A model generated the notes under the pieces. The model was not told where the DNA came from, made no database searches, and saw nothing but the letters and a program-made list of their open reading frames with translations. From DASUPK01 sp963743575 (lineage in GTDB: Bacteria; Actinomycetota; Thermoleophilia; Solirubrobacterales; 70-9): a stretch of DNA of 64,000 bases. Positions 14,990 to 23,403 of this stretch are shown piece by piece (positions within the stretch are counted from its first letter, which is position 1; each line of letters begins with the position of its first letter). The translations under genes were made by a program, and so were the position numbers. The stretch spans positions 186,001 to 250,000 of the forward strand of contig CAVUQC010000004.1 of the NCBI GenBank assembly GCA_963743575.1, in the 5' to 3' direction.

Positions 14990-16015
14990 TTGAAGATCTG
15001 GGCCGACATGAGCGGGCCGGCCCACGTCCTCGTGCTCCGGCCGATCATCGAGCGCCTGCGCGCGCAGGGCCACGAGGTGCTGATCACGGCGCGGGTGTAC
15101 ACACAGACCCTCGAGCTGCTCGACCTCCACGGGATGGAGTACACGCTGATCGGGAAGCACGGCGGAGCGTCGCGCGTCCGCAAGCTGATGCGGCTGATCC
15201 AGCGGACGAGTGGAATGCGGCGCTTCGGCAGTGGAGCCGGGTTCGACCTCTCGATCGCGCACGGGTCGAACGACATCGCGATCGCCTCGCGCATGCTCGG
15301 GATTCCGGAGGCGAATATGCACGACTACGAGTTCGCGGTCGCCCAGCATCACGTGGGCTGCCGGCTGGCGAAGCGAGTGATCTTCCCGGACTCGGTGCCG
15401 CCCGAGAGGCTGAAGCGATTCGGCGTCACGCCGGAGAAGCTCTTCCAATACCCGGGAATCAAGGAGGAGTACTACCTCTACGACTTCGAGCCGGACCCGG
15501 GCGCCCTCGAGAAGCTGGGTGTGGACACCGAGCGGGTCGTGGTGATTGTTCGCCCGCCGCCCGACGTCTCGCTCTATCACCGCCGCTCGAACCCGCTCTT
15601 CCCGCAGGTCCTGGCGCGGGTAGGCTCTGATCCGGGTGTCCATGCGGTCGTGCTGCCGCGCACCGAGGAGCAGCGCACCTACGTCAAGGAGCTTGCCCTG
15701 CCGTCCCTGATTGTTCCCGATCACGCCGTGGAGGCACAGAGCCTCGTCGCCCTCGCGGACCTGGTCGTCTCGGCCGGGGGAACCATGAACCGCGAAGCGG
15801 TCGCGCTCGGGACTCCCGTCTACACGACCTACGGGGGCCGGCTGGGAGGCGTCGACGAGGCGCTGATCCGCTCCAACAGGCTGCGCCCGCTCACGGACCC
15901 GCGGGCGCTCGAGCTGGCCAAGAAGACCGGTCAGGGCGAGCGAGTCCGCCGCGACCCGCAGCTGCTCGTGGACCTGATGCTCGGAGCGGCGGAGGCGGAT
16001 GGCGACCCAGACTGA
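14990..16015 (+). CDS. DUF354 family glycosyltransferase-like protein
   Basis: 341 residues from TTG (KIWADMSGPAHVLVLRPIIERL). DUF354 proteins share the GT-B fold with UDP-sugar transferases and epimerases; here a Rossmann-like N-half and a C-half with SAGGTMNREAVALGTPVYT, a nucleotide-sugar-loop pattern, support this. No signal or membrane segment. It overlaps the following sugar transferase by 17 bases, so a role in envelope or capsular glycan assembly is likely. The specific donor and acceptor are unknown. Confidence 0.85.
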   Translation: MKIWADMSGPAHVLVLRPIIERLRAQGHEVLITARVYTQTLELLDLHGMEYTLIGKHGGASRVRKLMRLIQRTSGMRRFGSGAGFDLSIAHGSNDIAIASRMLGIPEANMHDYEFAVAQHHVGCRLAKRVIFPDSVPPERLKRFGVTPEKLFQYPGIKEEYYLYDFEPDPGALEKLGVDTERVVVIVRPPPDVSLYHRRSNPLFPQVLARVGSDPGVHAVVLPRTEEQRTYVKELALPSLIVPDHAVEAQSLVALADLVVSAGGTMNREAVALGTPVYTTYGGRLGGVDEALIRSNRLRPLTDPRALELAKKTGQGERVRRDPQLLVDLMLGAAEADGDPD

Positions 16016-16676
16016 GCAGCCCAGCACGGTCGCCGAGCAGGTCTCGGTCATGGCCTCCGAGGTCTACGCACCGCGGCGAGTCGACATCGTCCTGCGCGGT
16101 CTCGATCTCCTGATCGCGGGTTCGGCGCTCGTCCTGCTCTCGCCGCTCCTCGGCCTGCTCGCCCTGGCGACTCTGATCACCTCCGGACGGCCCGTCCTCT
16201 ACCGCGGCGAGCGCGTGGGCAGGGCCGGTCACGTCTTCAAGATGTACAAGCTCCGCACGCTGAGGCCCGGGGCCGAGGCGCGATTGGGAAACACCTACGG
16301 CGAGGAGCTCAGCAAGCGGACCGAGGAGGAGGTGACCATGGTCGGCAAGGCCGCCCGCCTCACCCACATCGACGAGGTGCCCCAGCTCTTCAACGTGATT
16401 CGCGGCGACATGAGCATGGTCGGTCCGCGCCCCATCCGGCCGGCCTTCTTCAACCGCATCTGCGAGGAGATCCCGACCTACTGGCAGCGGCTCGTGGTGC
16501 GGCCAGGGGTGACCGGGTTCGCGCAGACCCGGATCACGCGGGAGGACTCCTGGGAGGACAAGCTGATCCACGACCTCGAATACATCGCTGACCGCTCGGT
16601 CCGGCTCTACCTGCGGGTGCTTGGGGCGACGATGGCGAGGATCATCCGGCTCACGATCAGCGGCAGGAACCGCTGA
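15999..16676 (+). CDS. Bacterial sugar transferase (initiating glycosyl-1-phosphate transferase type)
   Basis: 225 residues. One hydrophobic anchor at about 36-62, then the sugar-transferase catalytic domain: KMYKLRTLRP, TRLTH-like ARLTHIDEVPQLFNVI, RGDMSMVGPRPIRP and RPGVTGFAQ. These enzymes move a sugar-1-phosphate from a UDP-sugar to undecaprenyl phosphate, starting a polysaccharide repeat unit. It lacks the extra N-terminal membrane domains of long forms. Translationally coupled to the DUF354 gene. Confidence 0.92.
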   Translation: MATQTEQPSTVAEQVSVMASEVYAPRRVDIVLRGLDLLIAGSALVLLSPLLGLLALATLITSGRPVLYRGERVGRAGHVFKMYKLRTLRPGAEARLGNTYGEELSKRTEEEVTMVGKAARLTHIDEVPQLFNVIRGDMSMVGPRPIRPAFFNRICEEIPTYWQRLVVRPGVTGFAQTRITREDSWEDKLIHDLEYIADRSVRLYLRVLGATMARIIRLTISGRNR

Positions 16677-16711
16677 GACAAAGTTGACGAGTTGTCTCAT
16701 TGAGGTATACG
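16674..16711 (+). promoter_or_regulatory. Promoter with 8-bp inverted repeat around the -35 box
   Basis: TTGACG (16684-16689) and TATACG (16706-16711) are 16 bases apart, upstream of the DUF3089 gene. The perfect inverted repeat TGAGACAA / TTGTCTCA (16674-16681 and 16692-16699) brackets the -35 box and begins at the stop codon of the preceding gene. It may be an operator; a terminator for the preceding gene is less likely because no T-run follows. Confidence 0.55.
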
Positions 16712-16744
16712 CTGCTGCACGCAACGGAGGAGAGGAGCGGGACG

Positions 16745-17917
16745 ATGCGCAGGATCCTTGCGGTGCTCGGTTTGGTGTTGGCATTCGGTGCCCTCGCGGC
16801 GCCGGGCGCCCTCGCGAAGAAGCACAAGACGGTCAGGGACACGACCACCTGGCTCTGTAAGCCGGGCATCCCGGACAACCCCTGCGAGCCGGGCTTCGAC
16901 ACGACGCTGATTTCGCCCAGCGGCGCGATCCTCGGCACCACCACGCCGAAGCCCGATCCCAACCGGAAGAAGACCGATTGCTTCTACGTCTACCCGACGG
17001 TGAGCGACGACAAGAGCGTCAACTCAGATCTCTCCGTCGATCCCGAGGAGCGTTCAATCGCCCTCTATCAGGCCGCCCGCTACGGCCTCGACTGCCGCGT
17101 GTTCGCTCCGATGTACAGGCAGGTCACGCTCCAGGCACTGCTCAGCGGCGGCTCGATTCCGCCCGATGCCGCACAGATCGCCTACGGCGACGTCCTCGCC
17201 GCCTGGAAGACATACCTCCGGAAGTACAACCACGGCCGCGGCGTGGTGCTTATCGGGCACTCACAGGGAAGTGCCGTGCTGCGGCAGCTGATCCACCAGG
17301 TAATCGATCCGAAGAAGAAGGCCCGCAAGCTGATCGTCTCCGCTGTCCTGCTCGGCGGGAACGTGACGGTGGCGTCGGGACGGAACGTCGGGGGGGACTT
17401 CAAGAACATCCCGGGGTGCACGAAGCCGACGAAGTTCGGCTGCGTGATGGCCTTCTCCACCTTCGACGCCCCCGTTCCAGATAACACGCTCTTCGGCCGT
17501 CCGTCGAGCCTCGGGGAGAGCGGTCTGCCGACGACCGGAGACGTCCTCTGCACGAATCCCGCGGCCCTCGCCGGCGGCTCGGCGCTGCTCACCACGGTCT
17601 TCCCCTCTCAGCAGTTCGCGCCCGGCACGACGATCGGAATCGCCACCCAGGCCGTCGGACAGAGCACACCCGCCGGCGTGAGCACCACCTGGTTCCAGCT
17701 TCAGGGCTATAGCGGCGCGTGCGATTCCGCCAACAACGCCCATGTCCTGCAGGTCAGTCCAGTCGGCGGTGCGCCCACCCTGCACGCGGTTCCCGATGCG
17801 TCCTGGGGTCTTCACCTCGTCGACGCCAATATCGCGCTCGGCAACCTCACCGCCGACGTCTCCAAGCAGGCGAAGGCCTGGCGCAAGAAGAACACGACGC
17901 CGAAGAAGAAGCGCTAG
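16745..17917 (+). CDS. Secreted DUF3089 alpha/beta-hydrolase-like protein
   Basis: 390 residues from the ATG after GGAGGAGAG; an ATG 45 bases upstream has no ribosome site. Signal peptide ILAVLGLVLAFGALAAPGALA. DUF3089 features: DCFYVYPTVS near residue 75, then the nucleophile elbow LIGHSQGSAVL and a late HLVDANIALG. An esterase or lipase role is likely, substrate unknown. The C-terminus is basic (WRKKNTTPKKKR), a shorter version of the Lys tail seen on neighbouring secreted proteins. Confidence 0.88.
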   Translation: MRRILAVLGLVLAFGALAAPGALAKKHKTVRDTTTWLCKPGIPDNPCEPGFDTTLISPSGAILGTTTPKPDPNRKKTDCFYVYPTVSDDKSVNSDLSVDPEERSIALYQAARYGLDCRVFAPMYRQVTLQALLSGGSIPPDAAQIAYGDVLAAWKTYLRKYNHGRGVVLIGHSQGSAVLRQLIHQVIDPKKKARKLIVSAVLLGGNVTVASGRNVGGDFKNIPGCTKPTKFGCVMAFSTFDAPVPDNTLFGRPSSLGESGLPTTGDVLCTNPAALAGGSALLTTVFPSQQFAPGTTIGIATQAVGQSTPAGVSTTWFQLQGYSGACDSANNAHVLQVSPVGGAPTLHAVPDASWGLHLVDANIALGNLTADVSKQAKAWRKKNTTPKKKR

Positions 17918-17974
17918 CCGGGCCCGCTTCCGCCCTCCCGCGAGTGATCCCCGCCGCTCTCTAGTCTTCCCCGC

Positions 17975-19873
17975 ATGTGCGGGATATGCGGTCTCGTCAG
18001 CCTCGACGGGGCCACGGCCCCGGATCCCGCGGCTCTGGCCGCGATGAACGACACCCTGGTCCACCGCGGCCCCGATTCGGACGGGAGCATGATCGACGGC
18101 CCCTGCGGGCTGGCGATGCGGCGGCTTTCGATCATCGACCTCGCCGGCGGAGACCAGCCGATCGCCAACGAGGACGGGCGGATCCAGGTGATCCAGAACG
18201 GCGAGATCTACAACTACCGCGACCTGATGGACCAGCTGCGCGGAAGCGGGCACACCTTCTCGACCCACAGCGACACGGAGGTCCTGGTCCACCTCTATGA
18301 AGAGCGAGGCCCGTCGTTCGTCGAAGCTCTTCGCGGGATGTTCGCGATCGCCATCTGGGACGCACGGCATGGCCGGCTCGTGCTCGCCCGGGATCGGTTC
18401 GGGATCAAGCCCCTCTACTACCGGGTCGCCGACGGGACGGTCTCCTTCGCCTCGGAGCTCAAGGCCCTGCTCCGCCAGCCCGGGTTCTCGCGCGAGATCG
18501 ATCCCGAGGCGCTGGAGTCGTTCCTCGCCTTCAACTCGATCCCCTCGCCACAGACGATCTTCAAGCAGGCGCGGAAGCTGCCCTCGGGCCACCTCCTGGT
18601 GGCCGAGCGGGGGGAGGTGCGGATCGAGCGCTATGCGCGGCCGTCACCGGTACCCGAGGCCGAGGTGCGCACCGAGACCGATGACGTCCTCGCGGCGGAG
18701 CTCCGGGAGCGGCTCCGGGACTCGGTCAAGGCCCATCTGGTCTCGGACGTGCCCGTCGGCGTCCTGCTCTCCGGCGGCGTCGACTCCGCCGCGCTCACCG
18801 CGATGGCGGCTCAGGAGAGCGGCTACCGGGTGAGCACGTTCTCGATCGGGTTCGAGGAGAGCTCGTTCGACGAGCTCGGCCAGGCGCGCCTCGTGGCGGA
18901 GCGCTTCGGGACCGACCATCACGAGCTGGTCCTGCGGCCGGACGCCGTCGACCTGCTGCCGAAGCTGGTCGAGACCTTCGACGAGCCGTTCGGCGACTCC
19001 TCGGCGCTCCCCACATATCTGGTCTCGCAGCTCGCCGCGGACACGGTCAAGGTGGTGCTCTCCGGGGAGGGCGGGGATGAGCTCTTCGGCGGGTATTACA
19101 CCTACGTCGCCGACCGGCTGGCGCCGCGGGTGGGCAGGGCGGCCCCGTTCCTCCGGCCGCTCGTCGACAAACTGCCGAGCTCCTCGGGGAAGGTGAGCTT
19201 CGACTACAAGGCCAAGCGCTTCATGCGCGGCGCCCACCTCCCGCCGGTTGAGCGCCATCACGCCTGGAAGGAGATCTTCTCGCCGGAGTCCCAGGAGGAG
19301 CTGCTCAGTGAACCGCGCATCTCTGACCCGCTCGATGTCTACCGCGCCCGCTATGCGGAGACCGAGGGCTCCCAGGATCTCGCCAGGTTCCAGGATCTCG
19401 ACCTCGGCATCTACCTCGTTGACGACCTGCTGGTGAAGACCGACCGCGCGAGCATGGCTCACTCCCTCGAGGCGAGGGTCCCGTTCCTCGACCCGGTGGT
19501 GGCCGAGCTCGCCCTGGCCCTCGAGACCAAGCAGAAGGTCCGCGGCTTCTCCAAGAAGCGGCTGCTGCGGCGGGCCGTCGAGCCGCTGCTGCCGAGGGAG
19601 ATCATCCGCGGACGCAAGCAGGGCTTCTCCATCCCGGTGGCCGCCTGGCTTCGCGGCGACCTGGAGCCCTTCGCGCGCGATGTCCTCTCGCCCGAGACGA
19701 TCGAGCGACAGGGCTACCTGAACCCGGCCACGGTGACCGCCGTGCTCGACGACCACACCTCCGGCAGGGAGGACCTCAGCCGCCAGATCTGGGGACTGCT
19801 CAACTTCACCCTCTGGTACGACCGCTACGCCCGCGAGCCGGCTGGTGCCGGTGCCGGTGGGGCGGCGGCGTAA
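17975..19873 (+). CDS. asnB: Asparagine synthase (glutamine-hydrolysing)
   Basis: 632 residues starting MCGICGLVSL; Cys2 is the glutaminase nucleophile. The glutaminase domain spans about 1-210 (RFGIKPLYY), and the ATP-dependent synthetase domain holds LLSGGVDSAAL and VVLSGEGGDELFGGY. Normal length for AsnB. Its stop overlaps the start of the WecA-like gene (TAATG). AsnB homologues in polysaccharide clusters may amidate sugars or glycan precursors, so it might serve the surface glycan rather than general Asn supply. Confidence 0.93.
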   Translation: MCGICGLVSLDGATAPDPAALAAMNDTLVHRGPDSDGSMIDGPCGLAMRRLSIIDLAGGDQPIANEDGRIQVIQNGEIYNYRDLMDQLRGSGHTFSTHSDTEVLVHLYEERGPSFVEALRGMFAIAIWDARHGRLVLARDRFGIKPLYYRVADGTVSFASELKALLRQPGFSREIDPEALESFLAFNSIPSPQTIFKQARKLPSGHLLVAERGEVRIERYARPSPVPEAEVRTETDDVLAAELRERLRDSVKAHLVSDVPVGVLLSGGVDSAALTAMAAQESGYRVSTFSIGFEESSFDELGQARLVAERFGTDHHELVLRPDAVDLLPKLVETFDEPFGDSSALPTYLVSQLAADTVKVVLSGEGGDELFGGYYTYVADRLAPRVGRAAPFLRPLVDKLPSSSGKVSFDYKAKRFMRGAHLPPVERHHAWKEIFSPESQEELLSEPRISDPLDVYRARYAETEGSQDLARFQDLDLGIYLVDDLLVKTDRASMAHSLEARVPFLDPVVAELALALETKQKVRGFSKKRLLRRAVEPLLPREIIRGRKQGFSIPVAAWLRGDLEPFARDVLSPETIERQGYLNPATVTAVLDDHTSGREDLSRQIWGLLNFTLWYDRYAREPAGAGAGGAAA

Positions 19874-21147
19874 TGCCCAACACGATCGACGCCCTCTTCG
19901 CCTTCATCTTCGCCGGGGCTGCCGTCTGGACATTGGTGCCGGCGACCGAGTCCCTCGCGCGGCGGATCGGGGACCGCGCGATCGACTTCCCGAACGAGCG
20001 CAGCCTGCACGAGTTCCCGACGCCGAAGCTGGGAGGGCTCGCGGTCCTGGTGGCGGTTCTGATCGGCGGATCGATCTTCCTGCCGTGGGACCACGAGACG
20101 CGCTCGATCCTCGCCGGGGCGATCGTGATCACCGCCGTCGGGGTGATCGACGACCTGGTGGACCTGCCGGCGGGGGTGAAGCTGCTCGGCCAGACGGGAG
20201 CCGCGATCATCCCGGTCGCCTCTGGGGTGACGGTGGACACCTTCACGCTGCCATTCCTGGGCCGAGTTGACCCGGCATCGGTCCAGCTCTTCGATCCGCC
20301 CGGCATCGGCCCGATCGACCTCGGCCAGGTGCTGACCGTGATCGGCATCGTGGCCGTGGCGAACGTGATCAATCTGATCGACGGCGTCGACGGTCTGGCG
20401 GCCGGCGTCTGCCTGATCTCGGCCGCGGCCCTCGCCGTGATCGCCCTCTCACTCGACCGCAACGCCGCCGGAGTGCTCGCCGCGGTCACGGCCGGCGCCT
20501 CCCTCGGCTTCCTGCGCCACGGCTTCCCGCCGGCGTCCAGTTTCATGGGGGATACGGGCTCGAACCTACTCGGCTACCTGATGGCGGTGGTCACCGTCCA
20601 GGGAGCGCTGAAAACGAACGCCGTGGTTGCCCTGTTCTTCCCACTTGCGATTCTCGCCGTGCCGATCCTCGACACGAGCTTCGTCGTCGCGAAGCGCGTC
20701 AAATACGGGCGCGCGATCTACCGACCCGACATGGAGCACTTTCACCACCGGATGGCGCGGATCGGCTTCTCGCCCCGGCGGACGATCGCCTATCTGTACG
20801 GCTGGACGCTGATCCTGGCGTTGGTGGCCCTGGCCCTGCGCTTCGTTCCCTACACGGACAACCACGGCCACTTCAGGCCCGGCTGGACCGTCTTCATGGT
20901 GGCGTGTCTGATCGGCGCCCTGTTGGCCAGCATCTACGTGATCCAGGTGCTCGAGATCCTGAAGATGAAGGGGTTCAGGCGCAGGCAGGTGGCGACGGCG
21001 AGACCAGCGGCGGAGAGCGAGGTGGAGGAGGGCGTCCTGCGCGAGCTCGACACGGGCACCTTCGCCGCCGTGGACCCGGCCACCGGCGAGATGACGGCGA
21101 TCGATCCCGACACCGGCGAGATCGAACCGGTCACGCCTCAGGGGTAG
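19873..21147 (+). CDS. MraY/WecA-like undecaprenyl-phosphate glycosyl-1-phosphate transferase
   Basis: 424 residues, about eleven membrane segments. Catalytic motifs in order: GVIDDLVDLPAGVK, NVINLIDGVDGLAAG, FMGDTGSNLLGY and HFHHRM. WecA/TagO-type enzymes load GlcNAc-1-P (or a related sugar) onto undecaprenyl phosphate at the inner face of the membrane. The hydrophilic C-terminal 70 residues include GEMTAIDPDTGEIEPVT, absent from typical members. Together with the upstream sugar transferase this gives two initiating enzymes in one region. Confidence 0.92.
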   Translation: MPNTIDALFAFIFAGAAVWTLVPATESLARRIGDRAIDFPNERSLHEFPTPKLGGLAVLVAVLIGGSIFLPWDHETRSILAGAIVITAVGVIDDLVDLPAGVKLLGQTGAAIIPVASGVTVDTFTLPFLGRVDPASVQLFDPPGIGPIDLGQVLTVIGIVAVANVINLIDGVDGLAAGVCLISAAALAVIALSLDRNAAGVLAAVTAGASLGFLRHGFPPASSFMGDTGSNLLGYLMAVVTVQGALKTNAVVALFFPLAILAVPILDTSFVVAKRVKYGRAIYRPDMEHFHHRMARIGFSPRRTIAYLYGWTLILALVALALRFVPYTDNHGHFRPGWTVFMVACLIGALLASIYVIQVLEILKMKGFRRRQVATARPAAESEVEEGVLRELDTGTFAAVDPATGEMTAIDPDTGEIEPVTPQG

Positions 21148-21148
21148 G

Positions 21149-21661
21149 TCACGCCTGGCCCACGGCCTGGGCGACCTGCTCGCGGCCCCGGTAGAGACGG
21201 CTCATGATGGTCCCCTGCCGGACCCCGAGTGCGCGTGCGGCCTCCGCGTAGCTCAGCCCCGCCACGTCAACCGCCGCGACCGCCTCGCGGTAGGGCTCGG
21301 GCAGCTCGGCGAGGGCATCGAGGACGGCGCCGGCCTCCAGGGAGGATTCGGGGTCGCCTGAGGAGGTTCGCGACGGCAAGTTGTCCGCGGCCCCCTCGCC
21401 GGAGTCCGTGGCATCCCTCCGAACGCGCTCGTTCCGCAGGTGGCTGTACCAGGTGTTCCGCAGGGCCTTGATCAGATAACCGAGGTCGTCATCGCGGCGC
21501 AGGAAGCGGGGGCGGGCGAGGACCTTGACGTAGGTTTCCTGGACTAGGTCCTCGGCGACCTGGCGGGACCCGCACAGCGCGCAGGCCGCTCGATAGAGCC
21601 TGTCGATGTGGTCGCCGGCGGTCTCGGGATCAAGCCGGCGTCGCTCCCCCTGGACGAGCAT
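21149..21661 (-). CDS. ECF-type RNA polymerase sigma factor
   Basis: 170 residues. Region 2 is visible as DRLYRAACALCGSRQVAEDLVQETYVKVLARP and region 4 as ALAELPEPYREAVAAVDVAGLSYAEAARALGVRQGTIMSRL. It follows the putative anti-sigma gene by five bases on the same transcript. An ECF-like promoter (GGAATA-N15-CGTC) lies before that operon and a matching one drives the divergent secreted protein, so self-control plus at least one target is likely (inference). Confidence 0.93.
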   Translation of the reverse strand: MLVQGERRRLDPETAGDHIDRLYRAACALCGSRQVAEDLVQETYVKVLARPRFLRRDDDLGYLIKALRNTWYSHLRNERVRRDATDSGEGAADNLPSRTSSGDPESSLEAGAVLDALAELPEPYREAVAAVDVAGLSYAEAARALGVRQGTIMSRLYRGREQVAQAVGQA

Positions 21662-21666
21662 CGCGT

Positions 21667-22452
21667 TCAGAACGGCACCGCCCCGTCGCCCTTCCAGGTT
21701 GCGAGCTCAAGCAGCTTCCGGTGGCCGACGTCCGAGCTCGAGAGCACGCAGGTCCGGCCGTCCCGCCACCACGTGACGACGTGGCGCCCGCCCGAGGTGA
21801 GCGAGTGCAGGTGGACGCCGTTTCTCGTCCCCGGAGCGGAGCCCTCCGGCGCTGCGATCCCGTCGCCAGAGACGATCGTGTACGCCACGCGCCTGCCGGC
21901 GTGCTCGTAGAAGACCGTCCTGGCGCTGCGGTTGCCGAGGTCATCGGAACGGGCGCCCGCCTGCCCCCAGCCGAACTCCTTGCGCCAGTTGGGGAAGGGC
22001 ACGCCCTCGACGTCGGAGGCGAGCAGCTTGGTGTTGGAGGAGTCGACCGCCACCGTTCCGGTGGCAGGGCGCTCGGAGAGCCGGGCGGCCTCGACGACGG
22101 TCGGGCTGCCGCCGCCCCCTGGCATCAGGAGGACGAAGGCCAGCGCCGCTGCCGCAAATGCACCTCCGACGGCGGCGGGGATCGCGAGCCGGCGCCGCCT
22201 CGCCGGGCGGGCGGATCGCTCGCTCACCGCGTCGATCCGCTGCCGCAGCGCCGGGCTCGCCTTCAGATCCAGCCCGCGGAGCGCCTGTACGGCGGCGCGC
22301 TGGCTGTCGAGCGCCCTGCGGAGGGTGGGGGATGCGGCGACCGCGGCCTCCAGCTCCGCGCGGTTCCACCCTTCGAGCGAGCCGTCGGCGAGCTGCGCGA
22401 GCTGGCGCAGCGTCCGCTCGTCGGGCTGGGAATGTCCGTTTTCGGGGCTCAT
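21667..22452 (-). CDS. Putative transmembrane anti-sigma factor
   Basis: 261 residues. The N-terminal 85 residues are cytoplasmic-like (RTLRQLAQLADGSLEGWNRAELEAAVAAS), followed by one membrane segment (RRRRLAIPAAVGGAFAAAALAFVLL) and an extracytoplasmic domain of about 140 residues. The HxxxCxxC zinc motif of classic anti-sigma factors is absent. The link to the sigma factor rests on operon context and topology. It precedes the sigma gene, the reverse of the common order. Alternative: a membrane sensor unrelated to sigma binding. Confidence 0.7.
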   Translation of the reverse strand: MSPENGHSQPDERTLRQLAQLADGSLEGWNRAELEAAVAASPTLRRALDSQRAAVQALRGLDLKASPALRQRIDAVSERSARPARRRRLAIPAAVGGAFAAAALAFVLLMPGGGGSPTVVEAARLSERPATGTVAVDSSNTKLLASDVEGVPFPNWRKEFGWGQAGARSDDLGNRSARTVFYEHAGRRVAYTIVSGDGIAAPEGSAPGTRNGVHLHSLTSGGRHVVTWWRDGRTCVLSSSDVGHRKLLELATWKGDGAVPF

Positions 22453-22466
22453 GCGTCTCTAGCTAC

Positions 22467-22491
22467 GACGCGGGACCCGCCTAGATATTCC
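22467..22491 (-). promoter_or_regulatory. ECF-type promoter of the anti-sigma/sigma operon
   Basis: Minus strand GGAATA (22486-22491), 15 bases, then CGTC (22467-22470), about 15 bases before the anti-sigma ATG. The same boxes with identical spacing occur on the opposite strand 14 bases away. A GGAAT-like -35 and CGTC -10 are typical of ECF sigma promoters. Confidence 0.65.
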
Positions 22492-22504
22492 CGAACCGGC
22501 CCCT

Positions 22505-22529
22505 GGAATAAATACGGGCCGACCCCGTC
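22505..22529 (+). promoter_or_regulatory. ECF-type promoter of the secreted repeat protein
   Basis: Plus strand GGAATA (22505-22510), 15 bases, CGTC (22526-22529). It mirrors the divergent promoter at 22467-22491, implying that the adjacent ECF sigma factor drives both. Transcription would start inside or just before the hairpin at 22531-22551. Confidence 0.65.
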
Positions 22530-22530
22530 C

Positions 22531-22556
22531 TTGGGTTTGCAAACAACCCAAAGGAG
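22531..22556 (+). promoter_or_regulatory. 5' leader hairpin touching the ribosome binding site
   Basis: TTGGGTT (22531-22537) and AACCCAA (22545-22551) form a 7-bp stem with the loop TGCAAAC; AAGGAG begins at the last base of the stem, six bases before the ATG. Folding could modulate initiation or protect the 5' end. GTTTGCAAAC inside is also a DNA palindrome, so a protein-binding site is possible. Confidence 0.55.
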
Positions 22557-22562
22557 TTCGAC

Positions 22563-23174
22563 ATGCAGCAGATCAAGAAGCGTTCCCTCCAGCCGACCCC
22601 GGCGCTCGTCGTGGCCTTCGTCGCCCTGTTCGCGGCGATGGGCGGCTTCGGCTATGCCGCGGTGAAGCTGAAGCCGGCCAGCGTCAAGACGAAGAACATC
22701 CATGCGGGCGCGGTCACCAGCGACAAGCTCGCCGACGGCTCGGTGACGACGCAGAAGCTGGCGCCGGACGCCGTCGCGCCCAACGCCGTGAACGCGATGA
22801 ACGCGACGAACGCAGTGAACGCGGCGAAGCTCGGCGGCGCCGCCCCCGGCGAGTGCCAGACGGGCTGGCTGAGCGCCTCGGCCACGATCGACACGACGCC
22901 CGTGAACGGGACCATGGATCAGCCGATGGCCGTTCCCGGCTTCGACTGCGCCAGCAAGGCGAACGACGCCGTGACGATCCAGAGGGAAGCGGTCGGCCAG
23001 TACACCGTCACCTTCGCCGGTAGCGATGCCCGCGTCGCAACCGTGTCGAGCGCCGGTGCCAACGCGGTCACCGCCGCGACGATGACCCAGCCCGGCACCT
23101 TCTTGGTGAAGGTCTGGAACAACGGCGACGCCGCCTTCGTGGACGGCAAGTCGTTCTCGCTGAACGCCTTCTAA
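22563..23174 (+). CDS. Exported repeat protein of unknown function
   Basis: 203 residues. A basic N-terminus and a hydrophobic stretch (TPALVVAFVALFAAMGGFGYAA) look like an uncleaved anchor or signal. Residues 37-90 contain short repeats (VKTKNIHAGAVTSDKLADGS, then VTTQKLAPDAV) and a N-A-x ladder (NAVNAMNATNAVNAAKLGG). The C-terminal 110 residues are beta-rich. Similar repeat proteins are frequent in Thermoleophilia (general recollection). Divergent from an ECF sigma operon and probably under its control. Two Cys (in GECQTG and FDCASK) may form a disulphide. Confidence 0.82.
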   Translation: MQQIKKRSLQPTPALVVAFVALFAAMGGFGYAAVKLKPASVKTKNIHAGAVTSDKLADGSVTTQKLAPDAVAPNAVNAMNATNAVNAAKLGGAAPGECQTGWLSASATIDTTPVNGTMDQPMAVPGFDCASKANDAVTIQREAVGQYTVTFAGSDARVATVSSAGANAVTAATMTQPGTFLVKVWNNGDAAFVDGKSFSLNAF

Positions 23175-23210
23175 GGCGCGACGGCCCCGGAGGTTCCTCT
23201 CACCTCTCGC

Positions 23211-23241
23211 GGAGGGGCGGCGGCGGATCCGCCGCCCCTCC
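23211..23241 (+). terminator. Strong GC hairpin after the repeat protein
   Basis: GGAGGGGCGG...CCGCCCCTCC forms a stem of about 14 pairs with a 3-base bulge, starting 36 bases after the stop codon. No T-tract follows, so this is either a GC-type terminator common in high-GC actinobacteria or an mRNA 3'-end stabiliser. Confidence 0.5.
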
Positions 23242-23310
23242 GTTCAGGGGCGCTCTCAGGGCGCAGTCGCTATCGTTCGCCGCCCCTTCGGGCCGGGTCC
23301 GGAGGGAGGT

Positions 23311-23344
23311 GCGGCGGTGGGGTTGTATCCGTCGCCGGTTTTTT
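23311..23344 (+). terminator. Possible intrinsic terminator before the ATP synthase operon
   Basis: GCGGCG pairs with CGTCGC (one G-U) across a 13-base loop, followed within two bases by a run of six T. This is the best T-tract terminator in the window. It would separate the repeat-protein transcript from the atp operon. The atp promoter must lie between here and 23404; I could not define its boxes. Confidence 0.45.
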
Positions 23345-23403
23345 GTGGTGGGGGGTCATAACTTCATGCTCTCGTTCGACTTTCAAAGATCAGATGAATC
23401 GCC

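Noticed and set aside
21149..21149. Separate terminator between the WecA-like gene and the convergent sigma factor
   Set aside because: Only one base separates the two stops and no hairpin with a T-run is present.
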